Below, piece by piece: positions 16,802-24,931 of a stretch of 64,000 nucleotides of DNA; within the stretch, counting starts at the first letter, position 1; every line of letters starts with the position of its first letter. The position numbers and the translations under genes are program-made. Origin of the DNA: Microcaldota archaeon (GTDB lineage Archaea; Micrarchaeota; Micrarchaeia; Micrarchaeales; Micrarchaeaceae); NCBI GenBank assembly GCA_021801355.1, contig JAJYYB010000005.1, forward strand, positions 62,001 to 126,000, given 5' to 3'. A model generated the notes under the pieces. It was given only the letters and a program-made list of their open reading frames with translations, made no database searches and was not told the DNA's origin.

Positions 16802-17474
16802 TGAGTCTGTCATGGCGTCGGACCTGCAGAGGAAGGTGCCAAACGCGCCTTATACTGTAGAGCAGTTCATGAATGCAGAGAAGGAGATGACCAAGCTGCT
16901 TACCGAATCAGCTTCGGAAGAGCAGGAGTCAAAGATGCCTGTGAACGCGGTCTTTGCAAAACTCAGCGAGATATCAAAGAGCATGCCATTGGCAAAGGAC
17001 ATGATACAATGGAGCCGTTCCAACTCCCTATGGCCGATGCAGTTCGGGTTAGCGTGCTGCGCTATAGAGCTTATGGATTTCGCGGCCTGCAGGATAGACG
17101 CGGAGCGAAAGGGCTATCTGCTTTTGAGGGGCACCCCAAGGCAATGCGATGTAATGATTGTTGCAGGTTGGGTCACTAAGTCCATGGTCCCAAGGATAAA
17201 GCGCCTGTACGAACAAATGGCATCGCCCAAATACGTGGTTGCATTCGGCGAATGTGCCACTTCGGGTGGACCATGGTGGGAGAGCTACAACATAATGCAG
17301 GGGATAGACCAAGTGCTCCCTGTTGACGTTTACGCGTGCGGATGTCCTCCGAAGCCGGAGAACCTCTTCGCTGCTCTTATGAAACTGCAGGACAAAATAG
17401 GTGGTAGGGTTGCAGGAAATAACGAGAGAAGCATTAGCGAAAACATGCAAAGACATGAAGGAGAAAGGGTTTGA
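16794..17474 (+). CDS. nuoB: NADH:quinone oxidoreductase subunit B (N2 cluster)
   Basis: The 226-residue protein (ATG 16794; a GTG at 16785 is less likely) carries all four ligands of the terminal N2 [4Fe-4S] cluster: the tandem Cys in GLACCAIE, the Cys in FGECATSGGPW, and the Cys in ACGCPPKPE. The N-terminal ~60 residues are an acidic and polar extension not found in short NuoB proteins. It passes electrons from the peripheral arm to quinone at the interface with NuoD. The stop overlaps the predicted nuoC start by 74 bp. Confidence 0.95.
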   Translation: MSDESVMASDLQRKVPNAPYTVEQFMNAEKEMTKLLTESASEEQESKMPVNAVFAKLSEISKSMPLAKDMIQWSRSNSLWPMQFGLACCAIELMDFAACRIDAERKGYLLLRGTPRQCDVMIVAGWVTKSMVPRIKRLYEQMASPKYVVAFGECATSGGPWWESYNIMQGIDQVLPVDVYACGCPPKPENLFAALMKLQDKIGGRVAGNNERSISENMQRHEGERV

Positions 17475-17781
17475 TTATCTCAACAAGATAACGGCCGTTG
17501 ACTATGTAACTTACATAGAGGTAGTGTATATGCTGTATAACACCTCGACGAAGCACCTTGAGATACTTAAAGTCAAGCTCGATCCGAACGATGCCGCGAT
17601 AGAGAGCGTCATGGACATATACAAGGCAGCTGACTGGTACGAGCGCGAGATGTCCGAGATGTTCGGGATAAAGATAAAGGGAAGGGACGCCAAGCGCCTG
17701 CTCCTTGAAGAGTGGAACGGTGTGGAATTTCCTTTAAGAAAGAGCTTCCTGTGGGGCAAGCCGTATAAAAAGGCGGATTGA
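17401..17781 (+). CDS. nuoC: NADH:quinone oxidoreductase subunit C (30 kDa)
   Basis: The 126-residue protein has the NuoC core: GFDYLNKITAVDY, LKVKLDPNDAAIESVMDIYKAADWYEREMSEMFGI and the end LRKSFLWGKPY. This corresponds to the DWxEREaYDMFGI signature. It is a minimal version. Starting at GTG 17401 gives the first helix (LQEITREALAKTCKDMKEKG) that the family expects. The only in-frame ATG, 17455, would remove it. The start lies inside nuoB and the stop overlaps nuoD by one base (TGATG). Confidence 0.9.
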   Translation: MVGLQEITREALAKTCKDMKEKGFDYLNKITAVDYVTYIEVVYMLYNTSTKHLEILKVKLDPNDAAIESVMDIYKAADWYEREMSEMFGIKIKGRDAKRLLLEEWNGVEFPLRKSFLWGKPYKKAD

Positions 17782-18878
17782 TGTCTGTTGTAAGAATTAA
17801 CGTAGGTCCTATACACCCTAGCACTCACGGAGTGCTGCGCCTAGTGGTCGACGTGGACGGTGACACCGTGAAGCTGGTCGAGCCGCACATAGGCTTCCTG
17901 CACAGGGGCGTCGAAAAGCTGTGCGAGACTAGGATGTACATGCAGAGCCCATCGTACATGGAGAAGCTAGATTACATAGCGCCGCTTGCATGGGATGAAC
18001 TTTATGTTGCTGCGGTTGAACAGGCAATGGGGACGCCTGTAAAGGACGGGGCGCAATACGCTAGGGTGATACTCCTCGAATTCCAGAGGATAGCCAGCCA
18101 CTTGCTGTGGATAGGTACGCTCGCAAACGACCTGGGCCAACTGATTACCGCTTTCATGTGGGCATTCAGGGATAGGGCCAAGGTCATAAAGCTGCTCGAG
18201 GACGTCTCCGGGAGCAGGATGTTCTATGTCAATATGAGGCTCGGGGGCCTTTACCAGCCCCTGCCGGACGACTTCAAGGAGCGGTCATACGGGCTCATAG
18301 ACTATCTTGACAGGACAATGCCCGAATACCTGGATGTATTGGACAAGAACGAGGTCTTCATAGACAGGACCAAGAATGTAGGCGCGCTCAGCAGGGACGA
18401 TGCGATAAACTATGGGGTCTCGGGCCCCGTGCTAAGGGCTTCCGGAGTCAGAGAGGACGTACGGCGTTCCCAGCCGTATTACATATACGACAAGCTAAAG
18501 TTCGACATACCTGTGATGAGGAATGGCGACTGCTTCGACAGATATAGGGTGCGCTACGAAGAGATACTGCAGAGCACCAAGATAATAAGGCAGGCGCTAG
18601 CGATGATGCCTGACAACGCTGACGTTGTAGGTGCACCGATAAAGCTCATAGGCCCGGCAGCGAAGCCTGATCCTGTAGTGATGAGGAGGGAGATACCCAG
18701 GGGCGAAGGCCTTATATACATGATACCTGACAAGCAGAGGCCGTACAGAATATCGCTCCGCTCCCCAACATTCATAAATCTGGCGGTGCTGCCGAAGCTT
18801 TGCGAAGGCGTCAAGTTCGCTGACATATTTGCGATAATGGGCAGCCTGGACCTTGTACTGGCTGAGATAGACCGGTAA
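17781..18878 (+). CDS. nuoD: NADH:quinone oxidoreductase subunit D (49 kDa)
   Basis: The 365-residue protein shows the quinone-pocket signature GPIHPSTHGVLRL near the N-terminus, followed by HIGFLHRGVEKL, the Tyr/Asp-rich region YMEKLDYIAP, and the C-terminal VLAEIDR ending typical of NuoD and [NiFe]-hydrogenase large subunits. The hydrogenase Ni-binding CxxC pairs are absent, as expected for complex I. The gene ends the block: the next gene is prefoldin beta, so NuoH, I, J-N and the NADH-dehydrogenase module NuoEFG are not encoded here. Confidence 0.95.
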   Translation: MSVVRINVGPIHPSTHGVLRLVVDVDGDTVKLVEPHIGFLHRGVEKLCETRMYMQSPSYMEKLDYIAPLAWDELYVAAVEQAMGTPVKDGAQYARVILLEFQRIASHLLWIGTLANDLGQLITAFMWAFRDRAKVIKLLEDVSGSRMFYVNMRLGGLYQPLPDDFKERSYGLIDYLDRTMPEYLDVLDKNEVFIDRTKNVGALSRDDAINYGVSGPVLRASGVREDVRRSQPYYIYDKLKFDIPVMRNGDCFDRYRVRYEEILQSTKIIRQALAMMPDNADVVGAPIKLIGPAAKPDPVVMRREIPRGEGLIYMIPDKQRPYRISLRSPTFINLAVLPKLCEGVKFADIFAIMGSLDLVLAEIDR

Positions 18879-18903
18879 ACTCTAATACTTAATAAGTGAT
18901 CGA

Positions 18904-19242
18904 ATGGAAAAAGAGCAGCTTGAGAGGATTACAAAGGACTATCAGCTAATACAGGAGCAGCTTCAGGCGCTCGCGATGCAGAAGGAGCAGTTCTCGGGCC
19001 AGAGGGTCGAGTTTAAGGAGGCGCTTGAGTCGCTTGAAAAGTCAACGGGCAAGATATTCTACGCGATAGGAGGGGCGATGGTCGAGTCGACAAAAGAGGC
19101 CGCTATCAAGGACATAAAGGGTAAGCAGGATTCGACCGAGATGCGTCTCTCTATAATTACGAAGCAGTTCGATGAGCTCTCCAAGAAGGAGCAGGCCCTA
19201 AGGGCAGAGATTACGAACGCGCTCAAGGCGGCAGGCCAATGA
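18904..19242 (+). CDS. pfdB: Prefoldin subunit beta
   Basis: The 112-residue protein has two long coiled-coil helices joined by a beta-hairpin region (STGKIFYAIGGAMVES). It begins MEKEQLERITKDYQLIQEQLQALAMQKEQ, the family pattern. Four beta and two alpha subunits form the jellyfish-shaped hexamer that hands unfolded chains to the thermosome, which is encoded at 30175-31845. It sits 25 bp after nuoD and 4-13 bp before the DHH gene, suggesting read-through transcription. Confidence 0.93.
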   Translation: MEKEQLERITKDYQLIQEQLQALAMQKEQFSGQRVEFKEALESLEKSTGKIFYAIGGAMVESTKEAAIKDIKGKQDSTEMRLSIITKQFDELSKKEQALRAEITNALKAAGQ

Positions 19243-19255
19243 CGCCGTGTTAAAT

Positions 19256-20254
19256 ATGAAAACCCTAAACGGGATGGAGGAGCTTGTACCGGTCCTTATC
19301 AGATACAAGTCCGTGAATGTGCTAATGACTTTCCATTCAAGGGGCGATATAGATTCCGTATCCTCAGCGTTCGCTCTTTCCGAGTTCTTCGACCGCGCCA
19401 CGATCGCAACGTCGGACACCATATCCCAGAGCGCGGCGCGCATACTAAAAAGGACAGGGTTCGGGGCGGAAACGGTCGACAACAAGTTCCCCGACGGCGC
19501 TCAGGCAGTAATCCTTCTCGACGCGAACAATTTTGAGGAGTGCGGCGGATTCAGGCAGAAGCTGGAATCTTTCAATGGCCCAATAATAGTGATAGACCAC
19601 CATGCGCCAAACGCCATACAGATGGATAACGTCTACATGTTCGATGACGAATCGTTCAACTCTACCGCAAGCATAGTCTACGAATTGCTAAAGGTGCTTC
19701 ATGTAAAATTGGATCGCCACACCGCCAAGCTTCTCGCCGCAGGTGTCATATCGGACTCGGCAGAGCTTAAGAACGCAACCGCAGACACATTCGTGCAGAT
19801 CGGCGAGCTTTTGAACGCCGCGAAGATAGATTATCAAGAACTGCTTGATGAGATAGTCCATATATCAGACACTGGTACTAGGGCCGAAGCGATTGAGGAT
19901 CTTATGGGCGCCACAGTTGTGATACGCGAAGACACTCTGTTCATATTTGGGATGACGCACGGCAGGGCCAACATAGTTGCCGATAATGCAATGAGGCTGG
20001 GCGCAGATGTGGCGCTTTTCCAATCCGGAGGCGGCAAGGACGTGTCGTTCTCAGCGAGGCTGCGTCCGCCTCTTGACAAACGTTACGGCATACACCTCGG
20101 CAAGCTGCTAAAGGATCTGGCCCCAATAATAGGCGGCACCGGAGGCGGCCACCCGTGCGCAGCAGGCGCTTACGGCAGCAGAGCAGAAAACGCTCATGAG
20201 TTCATCGATGAGTTCAACCAGAGGATACTAGACATGGTGAAAAGCCGTAAGTGA
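19256..20254 (+). CDS. DHH-family phosphoesterase (RecJ/NrnA-like)
   Basis: The 332-residue protein has the DHH motifs: HSRGDIDSVSSAFALSEFF (motif I), LLDANNFEECG (II), VIDHHAP (III) and ISDSAELKNATADT (IV). A C-terminal DHHA1 domain ends GGTGGGHPCAAGAYG. The family includes single-strand nucleases and nanoRNases or cyclic dinucleotide phosphodiesterases. Its short size points to a nanoRNase-like or archaeal RecJ-like enzyme. ATG 19256 is preferred over GTG 19247. The next gene (Mre11-like) starts 7 bp after its stop, so a DNA-processing operon is plausible. Confidence 0.88.
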   Translation: MKTLNGMEELVPVLIRYKSVNVLMTFHSRGDIDSVSSAFALSEFFDRATIATSDTISQSAARILKRTGFGAETVDNKFPDGAQAVILLDANNFEECGGFRQKLESFNGPIIVIDHHAPNAIQMDNVYMFDDESFNSTASIVYELLKVLHVKLDRHTAKLLAAGVISDSAELKNATADTFVQIGELLNAAKIDYQELLDEIVHISDTGTRAEAIEDLMGATVVIREDTLFIFGMTHGRANIVADNAMRLGADVALFQSGGGKDVSFSARLRPPLDKRYGIHLGKLLKDLAPIIGGTGGGHPCAAGAYGSRAENAHEFIDEFNQRILDMVKSRK

Positions 20255-20260
20255 GTAGCG

Positions 20261-21484
20261 ATGAAAATAGGCATAATATCCGACCTGCACATCGGCTATG
20301 AAAGATTTTCACAGGACGCTTACCTTCAGGCGAAGGAGGCTCTTGAGCGCGCCGCTTCGATGGCCGATGCACTGATAATACCCGGGGACGTTTTCGACAA
20401 GAGGGCGCCAAAGCCAGAAACCATGGCAGAGGCAATAAACATATTCAGGGCTCTTTCGAGAAGACAGTGGGACGCTAAGGTCGTATCTTTCACCAGCAAG
20501 CCAGGCGCCGATAACAGCGCATACACAGACGTACCTATCGTTGCGATTTCAGGGACGCATGAGAGGACCGCCGAGGGCAAGGAGAACGCGCTCAGGCTGT
20601 TGAGTCTGGCCGGCCTTCTCGTGGACACGAGCGAAGCGACCACTGTGCTACAGATGGGAGATGAGAAAGTCGCCGTGTTCGGGCTCGGAGGCGTGTCAGA
20701 GGAGCGCGTTAAGGAGAAGCTGGATGAGCTTGCTCCAAAGCCTGTGGCCGGTGCCTTCAACATATTCATGTTCCACCAATCCACTTACGAGCTCCTGCCT
20801 TTCAGCAGCGAATTCATACATTACGATGACCTGCCAACCGGCTTTGACTTGTACGTCAACGGCCATATACACAGCAGAGTGGAGGCGTACGTCCATTCAA
20901 AGAGGCTGCTCATACCGGGAAGTACCGTGCTCACCCAGCTCAAGGAGGGCGAGCAGGAGAGCAAGGGATTCATCGTTTTCGATACAAAGACAGGGGACTA
21001 CAGCTTTGAGCGCATAAACTCGAGGCCTTTCGTGGCCAGGCACATAAAGATCGACGAAGCCACGCCCAAGAGTCTCATGTCCGCATGTGAGGTCGGGATA
21101 GAAGGAATAATAAGCGTTTGCGAGGCAAAGCCCATAATAAAGCTCTATTTGGAGGGCACGATAAAAGGAGGCTTCTCGGCGAGCGACATGCCGTTCCGTT
21201 CCCTTAGCATAAAATATTCTGCAACCGCGTTTCTCGATATAGATTCATCTGGATTGAGGAATACTGAGGTTGATAGAAACATACAGGAATTGAGGGAAGG
21301 GAAGATAGGCGAGCTTTCGATAAGGGAACTGGGCATGAGTATGCTTGGCGCAAAGCTCAGGGACGCAAAGTTCGATCCGAACATAGATTTCCAGGAGCTT
21401 TTCAACATCCTTGCCGAACCTACTTCAAAGGAAAAGCTGCTCATTGAGGCGCTCGAGTATATCTCCAAGAAAACCGTCCAATGA
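20261..21484 (+). CDS. Mre11/SbcD-like metallophosphoesterase
   Basis: This calcineurin-like nuclease has DLHIG (motif I), GDVFDK (II), SGTHE (III), FMFHQS (IV) and NGHIHSR (V), followed by a capping region and a helical C-terminus that in Mre11 binds Rad50. Total length is 407. Motif III is GTHE, where canonical Mre11 has GNHD/E. The metal-ligand Asn is replaced by Thr, so the two-metal site is altered. No Rad50, HerA or NurA gene is nearby. The most likely role is DNA-end processing, but the active-site change leaves substrate and activity open. It follows the DHH gene by 7 bp. Confidence 0.85.
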   Translation: MKIGIISDLHIGYERFSQDAYLQAKEALERAASMADALIIPGDVFDKRAPKPETMAEAINIFRALSRRQWDAKVVSFTSKPGADNSAYTDVPIVAISGTHERTAEGKENALRLLSLAGLLVDTSEATTVLQMGDEKVAVFGLGGVSEERVKEKLDELAPKPVAGAFNIFMFHQSTYELLPFSSEFIHYDDLPTGFDLYVNGHIHSRVEAYVHSKRLLIPGSTVLTQLKEGEQESKGFIVFDTKTGDYSFERINSRPFVARHIKIDEATPKSLMSACEVGIEGIISVCEAKPIIKLYLEGTIKGGFSASDMPFRSLSIKYSATAFLDIDSSGLRNTEVDRNIQELREGKIGELSIRELGMSMLGAKLRDAKFDPNIDFQELFNILAEPTSKEKLLIEALEYISKKTVQ

Positions 21485-21621
21485 GCGCGGTGCCATTCTG
21501 CACTAACCAGAAACAATCATTTACCAACTAATACGAAGGTAGGGGATAGCAATAAAAACACCAAATGCGTGAGTTAAGCCATAGGTATCTGAAATTCAAC
21601 TTATACGACCAGGTTGTTTAC

Positions 21622-21804
21622 ATGGAATACGACAGATGCAAGAATTGTGGACACATAATTGCGGAGCGCAATAAGAGTATATGGCATGTAGGCGAATACC
21701 CTGGCTATTCGGATATATGCCAGGAATGGGGCTGCCTATGCAGGAGGCCAGAAAGCTCCAAGATCGAGAATCCAAAAACCGCCGACATTGTATCCATAGC
21801 ATGA
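21622..21804 (+). CDS. Small Cys-rich protein, unknown
   Basis: The 60-residue product from ATG 21622 has CKNCGH near its start and CQEWGCLC in the middle, consistent with a single structural zinc site. No family is recognised. The frame extends to ATG 21565, but a TATA-like ACTTATACG lies about 25 bp before 21622, which favours the shorter form. It lies between the Mre11-like gene and the Ntn-hydrolase pair. Confidence 0.5.
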   Translation: MEYDRCKNCGHIIAERNKSIWHVGEYPGYSDICQEWGCLCRRPESSKIENPKTADIVSIA

Positions 21805-21850
21805 AGAGCTATAGACATCTAATTTTGGGCTCTTCAGGCTATAGAATCAA

Positions 21851-21861
21851 TTTAAATACTT
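21851..21861 (+). promoter_or_regulatory. TATA-type promoter of the first Ntn-hydrolase gene
   Basis: TTTAAATACTT lies about 35 bp before ATG 21894. The same 11-mer precedes the second paralogue at 23178-23188. Confidence 0.6.
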
Positions 21862-21893
21862 GAGCCAGCATAGATACATCTGGGTAAGATTTC

Positions 21894-23051
21894 ATGACCA
21901 CGATTTCTAATGTTAGCTATAAGGACGGCAGGGTCATTGCATCTGATAGTAAGGCGACCATGATGCTGGATGATTACGACGTTACTGTAAAGAAGATACT
22001 GCAGGTAGAAGGCACGAACATAATAATCGAGATAGCCGGCGACGCAGGAGTTGCGTTCAAGGCTGTGAACGCGATAGGAAAGATAATGGAGAAGTACCCT
22101 AAGGATGACATAGAGCCGCACATAGGCGAGATAAAAGCAAGTCTCGCCAAGATAACCAAGAAACTAAAGGAAGACGCGAGCAGGAATGCTGCATTATTCC
22201 TCCAGGAGCCCCAAGGAACGCTTGCCGGTCTTATAATATCTCAGAATGTGAACGGTGTCGTAAAGTCGTTCAAGGCGCAGATATCGGTCTCTTATTCGCC
22301 GGATGTGACTTTCGCCCAGAAGGACGCGAAGCATATCAAAGAGGTGGTGGACTGGAATTATCGGTCAAAGACGGAAGTTGTCAAGTTAAAGGACGGCCAG
22401 AGCATAGCGATCGGGCCTGATCCAAGGTCGCAGTCCGTGCTTGATCAGCTGATAAAAAGCTACGATGGAGCAGACCTTACGCAGGAAGACGCGAAGGCGA
22501 TAAATTTCGCACTTATACGCACTTTCATAGAAAGGAACAAGGGCGTCGGCTGGCCCGTAGAGGAGTGGGATGTAAACAAGGCGAGCGCGGATCCAAAGTT
22601 ACTAAGTAGGGCGGTAAGATCCACAGATATGGACGCAAAGACCAAGGATTACGTAGATCACCTCGTGCCGCTTGCTTACGCATCCCTTGACGTAGAGGTT
22701 CTGAAGATAGAGGCAAAGAGCTTCTCTTATATACTTAACAAGGTGCTCAAGAAGCAGAATGACATAAAGAGCGGGAACTTCGCCGCCAGCAAGGAGGATT
22801 CAAAGCAGGTCGATGACATAGCGGAAAAGTATACCAAATCGCTCGCCCAGGTAACTGGAGAGCTGGAAAAGGCCAAGGAAACGCTAGAATCGGAGCAGGA
22901 CAAGGCAAAGTACTACATAAAGCAGCGCAATTCGCAGACCATGCAGCAGCCCGCCAATATCGCCTCTCAGGAACCTGCGAAAAAGCAGATTGACACGCCT
23001 GCGGCAAACCTAAGGCACGAAAGCCTAAAGAAGAGCAGGCAGCCGTATTAA
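21894..23051 (+). CDS. Proteasome-fold Ntn-hydrolase-like protein, paralogue 1
   Basis: The 385-residue protein starts MTTISNVSYKDGRVIASDSK. Counting the Thr after Met as residue 1, an Asp falls at 17 (ASDSKAT) and a Lys at 33 (VTVKKIL). These are the positions of the proteasome beta catalytic triad Thr1/Asp17/Lys33. IEIAGDAGVAFKAVNAI matches the substrate-loop and helix-1 region. Met aminopeptidase would expose Thr1 with no propeptide. The later Asp166/Ser169 pair is not evident (IERNKGVGWPV instead of ERDxxSG). Residues ~270-360 are a charged coiled-coil extension absent from proteasome beta subunits (about 200 residues). Peptidase, amidase or structural roles are all possible. A homologous gene follows 165 bp downstream. 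Confidence 0.75.
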   Translation: MTTISNVSYKDGRVIASDSKATMMLDDYDVTVKKILQVEGTNIIIEIAGDAGVAFKAVNAIGKIMEKYPKDDIEPHIGEIKASLAKITKKLKEDASRNAALFLQEPQGTLAGLIISQNVNGVVKSFKAQISVSYSPDVTFAQKDAKHIKEVVDWNYRSKTEVVKLKDGQSIAIGPDPRSQSVLDQLIKSYDGADLTQEDAKAINFALIRTFIERNKGVGWPVEEWDVNKASADPKLLSRAVRSTDMDAKTKDYVDHLVPLAYASLDVEVLKIEAKSFSYILNKVLKKQNDIKSGNFAASKEDSKQVDDIAEKYTKSLAQVTGELEKAKETLESEQDKAKYYIKQRNSQTMQQPANIASQEPAKKQIDTPAANLRHESLKKSRQPY

Positions 23052-23177
23052 GCTATCTGCCTAATTTTCTTTTTCCTTTCATTTGAATGCTTCAGGCATA
23101 GCCATGCCTATTGGGCGGCCACGCGGCCCAGGAAAGCGTCCGATATCACGAATCCGGACGACAAACTATACTTAAGG

Positions 23178-23188
23178 TTTAAATACTT
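23178..23188 (+). promoter_or_regulatory. TATA-type promoter of the second Ntn-hydrolase gene
   Basis: TTTAAATACTT about 30 bp before ATG 23216, identical to the box before the first paralogue. It indicates separate transcription from a shared promoter type. T-rich tracts at 23065-23082 probably terminate the upstream gene. Confidence 0.6.
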
Positions 23189-23215
23189 AATTAATTCATA
23201 ATCATTTCAGATTCG

Positions 23216-24082
23216 ATGACCGTAATCGCAGAAATACCTTACAAAGACGGCGTTCTGATAGTCGCTGACAGCAGGGCCACATTGGCCACGCCATTATTTG
23301 TAAACTACATTGACGACGAGCAGAAGGTCTATGTCGCTCCTGATAAGGAGGTCACGGTCGCGATAGCCGGAAGCGCAGTTCTAGGCAAGGACACGGCAAA
23401 GGCCTTGATAAAGTGCAAGTCTCTGCTACAACAGTATTGCATGGCAAAGGACAATTCCCAAGAAAAGCAGAATCTGGAGGACACAATAGCGTATGTGCTT
23501 AACGGCGCTTCAAAGGACGGGAATGTAGGATTCTCCGGCCTGCTGGTCAGCGTTCGCCTGCCAGATAACACCACTAAGATATTTACCATATGGGTGGGTG
23601 CACTGGGCACCGGGACAGCAAGGGACGTAAGGTTCGTCCAGGATTCAAAGAACGACGCTCTTGGAGTAGACAGGACGGTCCCAATCTACCTTAACGACTT
23701 GGTGAAGCAGAACTGCCCTGACAAGGACAAGAGGGATCTCGCTGATGCAATGGCCATAGCCTTCATGCTTGAAGACGCTTACATGGAGGAGCACTACCCG
23801 ATCAAGAACGGGCTAAAGAAGATATATGGTGTTGGCGGCGCCATAAGGGCGCACGCGATGAACAACACCGGGGATCAGATCGATATACTTATAAACAAGA
23901 GCGGAAGGAAGCAGATAGAAAACAAGTCTTATTCGGAGCTCAAGCAGTTCTTCGCCGAGAAGTTAGCTGAAGCCGAGAGGCAGAAGGCCGCTCAAACAGC
24001 ATCGCAAACCGCTGCAGCCGACCTACTGCGCACAGGAAACGAAGACAAGGAAGCGGAAAATAAAACCAAGAGCAAAAGCTGA
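23216..24082 (+). CDS. Proteasome-fold Ntn-hydrolase-like protein, paralogue 2
   Basis: The 288-residue protein starts MTVIAEIPYKDGVLIVADSRAT. Thr directly follows Met, and the Asp of VADSRAT again falls at position 17. The Lys of DEQKVYVAP is at 36, matching Lys33 after a three-residue insertion. VTVAIAGSAVLGKDTAKALI parallels the first paralogue. The C-terminal ~45 residues are Gln/Ala/Glu-rich and disordered-looking. Sequence identity with paralogue 1 is confined to the first ~60 residues, so the two diverged long ago or form a hetero-oligomer. The function is unknown; an N-terminal Thr hydrolase is inferred from the fold motif only. Confidence 0.75.
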   Translation: MTVIAEIPYKDGVLIVADSRATLATPLFVNYIDDEQKVYVAPDKEVTVAIAGSAVLGKDTAKALIKCKSLLQQYCMAKDNSQEKQNLEDTIAYVLNGASKDGNVGFSGLLVSVRLPDNTTKIFTIWVGALGTGTARDVRFVQDSKNDALGVDRTVPIYLNDLVKQNCPDKDKRDLADAMAIAFMLEDAYMEEHYPIKNGLKKIYGVGGAIRAHAMNNTGDQIDILINKSGRKQIENKSYSELKQFFAEKLAEAERQKAAQTASQTAAADLLRTGNEDKEAENKTKSKS

Positions 24083-24139
24083 GCGCAATCCTGGTCAGAC
24101 AAATGTTGATTAAAACTAATTAGCCGCAGCGCTGGGTTT

Positions 24140-24823
24140 TCACTTCTTACCAACGCGATCCGAAAAAAGCCTTATGAGGCGCCTGTCGCCCTTCTTCCTC
24201 GCTACGGTCTTAGCGTCCTGCCCTTTTTTATTCTTTATTCTCGCGTCGGCCCCGTTTTCAAGCAGGATTTTTGCTATCCCGACTTCGCCATTCTCTACTG
24301 CCACAAGAAGCGGTGCTTCAGAGTTCCCGTTTTTTGCATCAACATTGGCCCCATGCCTTACGAGAAGCCCCACGATATCCGCATCACCTACGCTCACCGC
24401 CCACATAAGCGGCGTGAATCCTATACGAGTGTCTTTCGCTTCCATATCCGCATCATGCCCGATCAGGTATTTTACCATAGCGGTTTGGCCGTTCTGTACG
24501 GCCCATGCCAGCGCAGTGGTGCCGTCGCTTTCCTCAGCGTTCACATCTGCACCGCGCTCAACCAGCAGCTTCGCAACGTCGCTCCTCTTGTACCTTACCG
24601 CCATTATGAGCGGCGTCCTCCCGCGTAGCTCCGCTCTAGCCTCAATCCTTGCTCCGTTATCAAGCAGGACTTTCGCCACATCTGTCAAGCCAAGCTGGGC
24701 TGCAAGCATCAGAGCGGTCAATCCCTCCTCAGTCCTCGCTTCGAGATCGGCTCCCTTCTTTATTAATACGCTCACCGCATCTTTGTCTCCGTTAGATACC
24801 GCATAAAACAGCTTATAGTTCAT
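24140..24823 (-). CDS. Ankyrin-repeat protein
   Basis: The 227-residue protein consists almost wholly of six 33-residue ankyrin repeats with the consensus G-x-T-x-L-x-x-A-x-x-x-G-x-x-x-x-V-x-x-L-L-x-x-G-A-D (for example TALMLAAQLGLTDVAKVLLDNGA). It has no signal peptide or membrane segment and ends in a Lys/Arg-rich tail. Ankyrin stacks bind proteins. In a likely host-dependent archaeon such proteins may act in interaction with partner cells, but no export signal is seen. Confidence 0.92.
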   Translation of the reverse strand: MNYKLFYAVSNGDKDAVSVLIKKGADLEARTEEGLTALMLAAQLGLTDVAKVLLDNGARIEARAELRGRTPLIMAVRYKRSDVAKLLVERGADVNAEESDGTTALAWAVQNGQTAMVKYLIGHDADMEAKDTRIGFTPLMWAVSVGDADIVGLLVRHGANVDAKNGNSEAPLLVAVENGEVGIAKILLENGADARIKNKKGQDAKTVARKKGDRRLIRLFSDRVGKK

Positions 24824-24931
24824 CTTACCATCCGGCCGAAGCTCAGGGCAACTAAACCTATGCTCTTAAGGCAAAAACAGGTAGCCGCCCAATAGCATAC
24901 AATATTGTTGCAGTCGAGCTACTACTTATAA

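Noticed and set aside
17401-17474. Possible frameshift between nuoB and nuoC
   Set aside because: Both frames have family-typical ends and starts; the 74-bp overlap is better explained by a GTG start inside nuoB.
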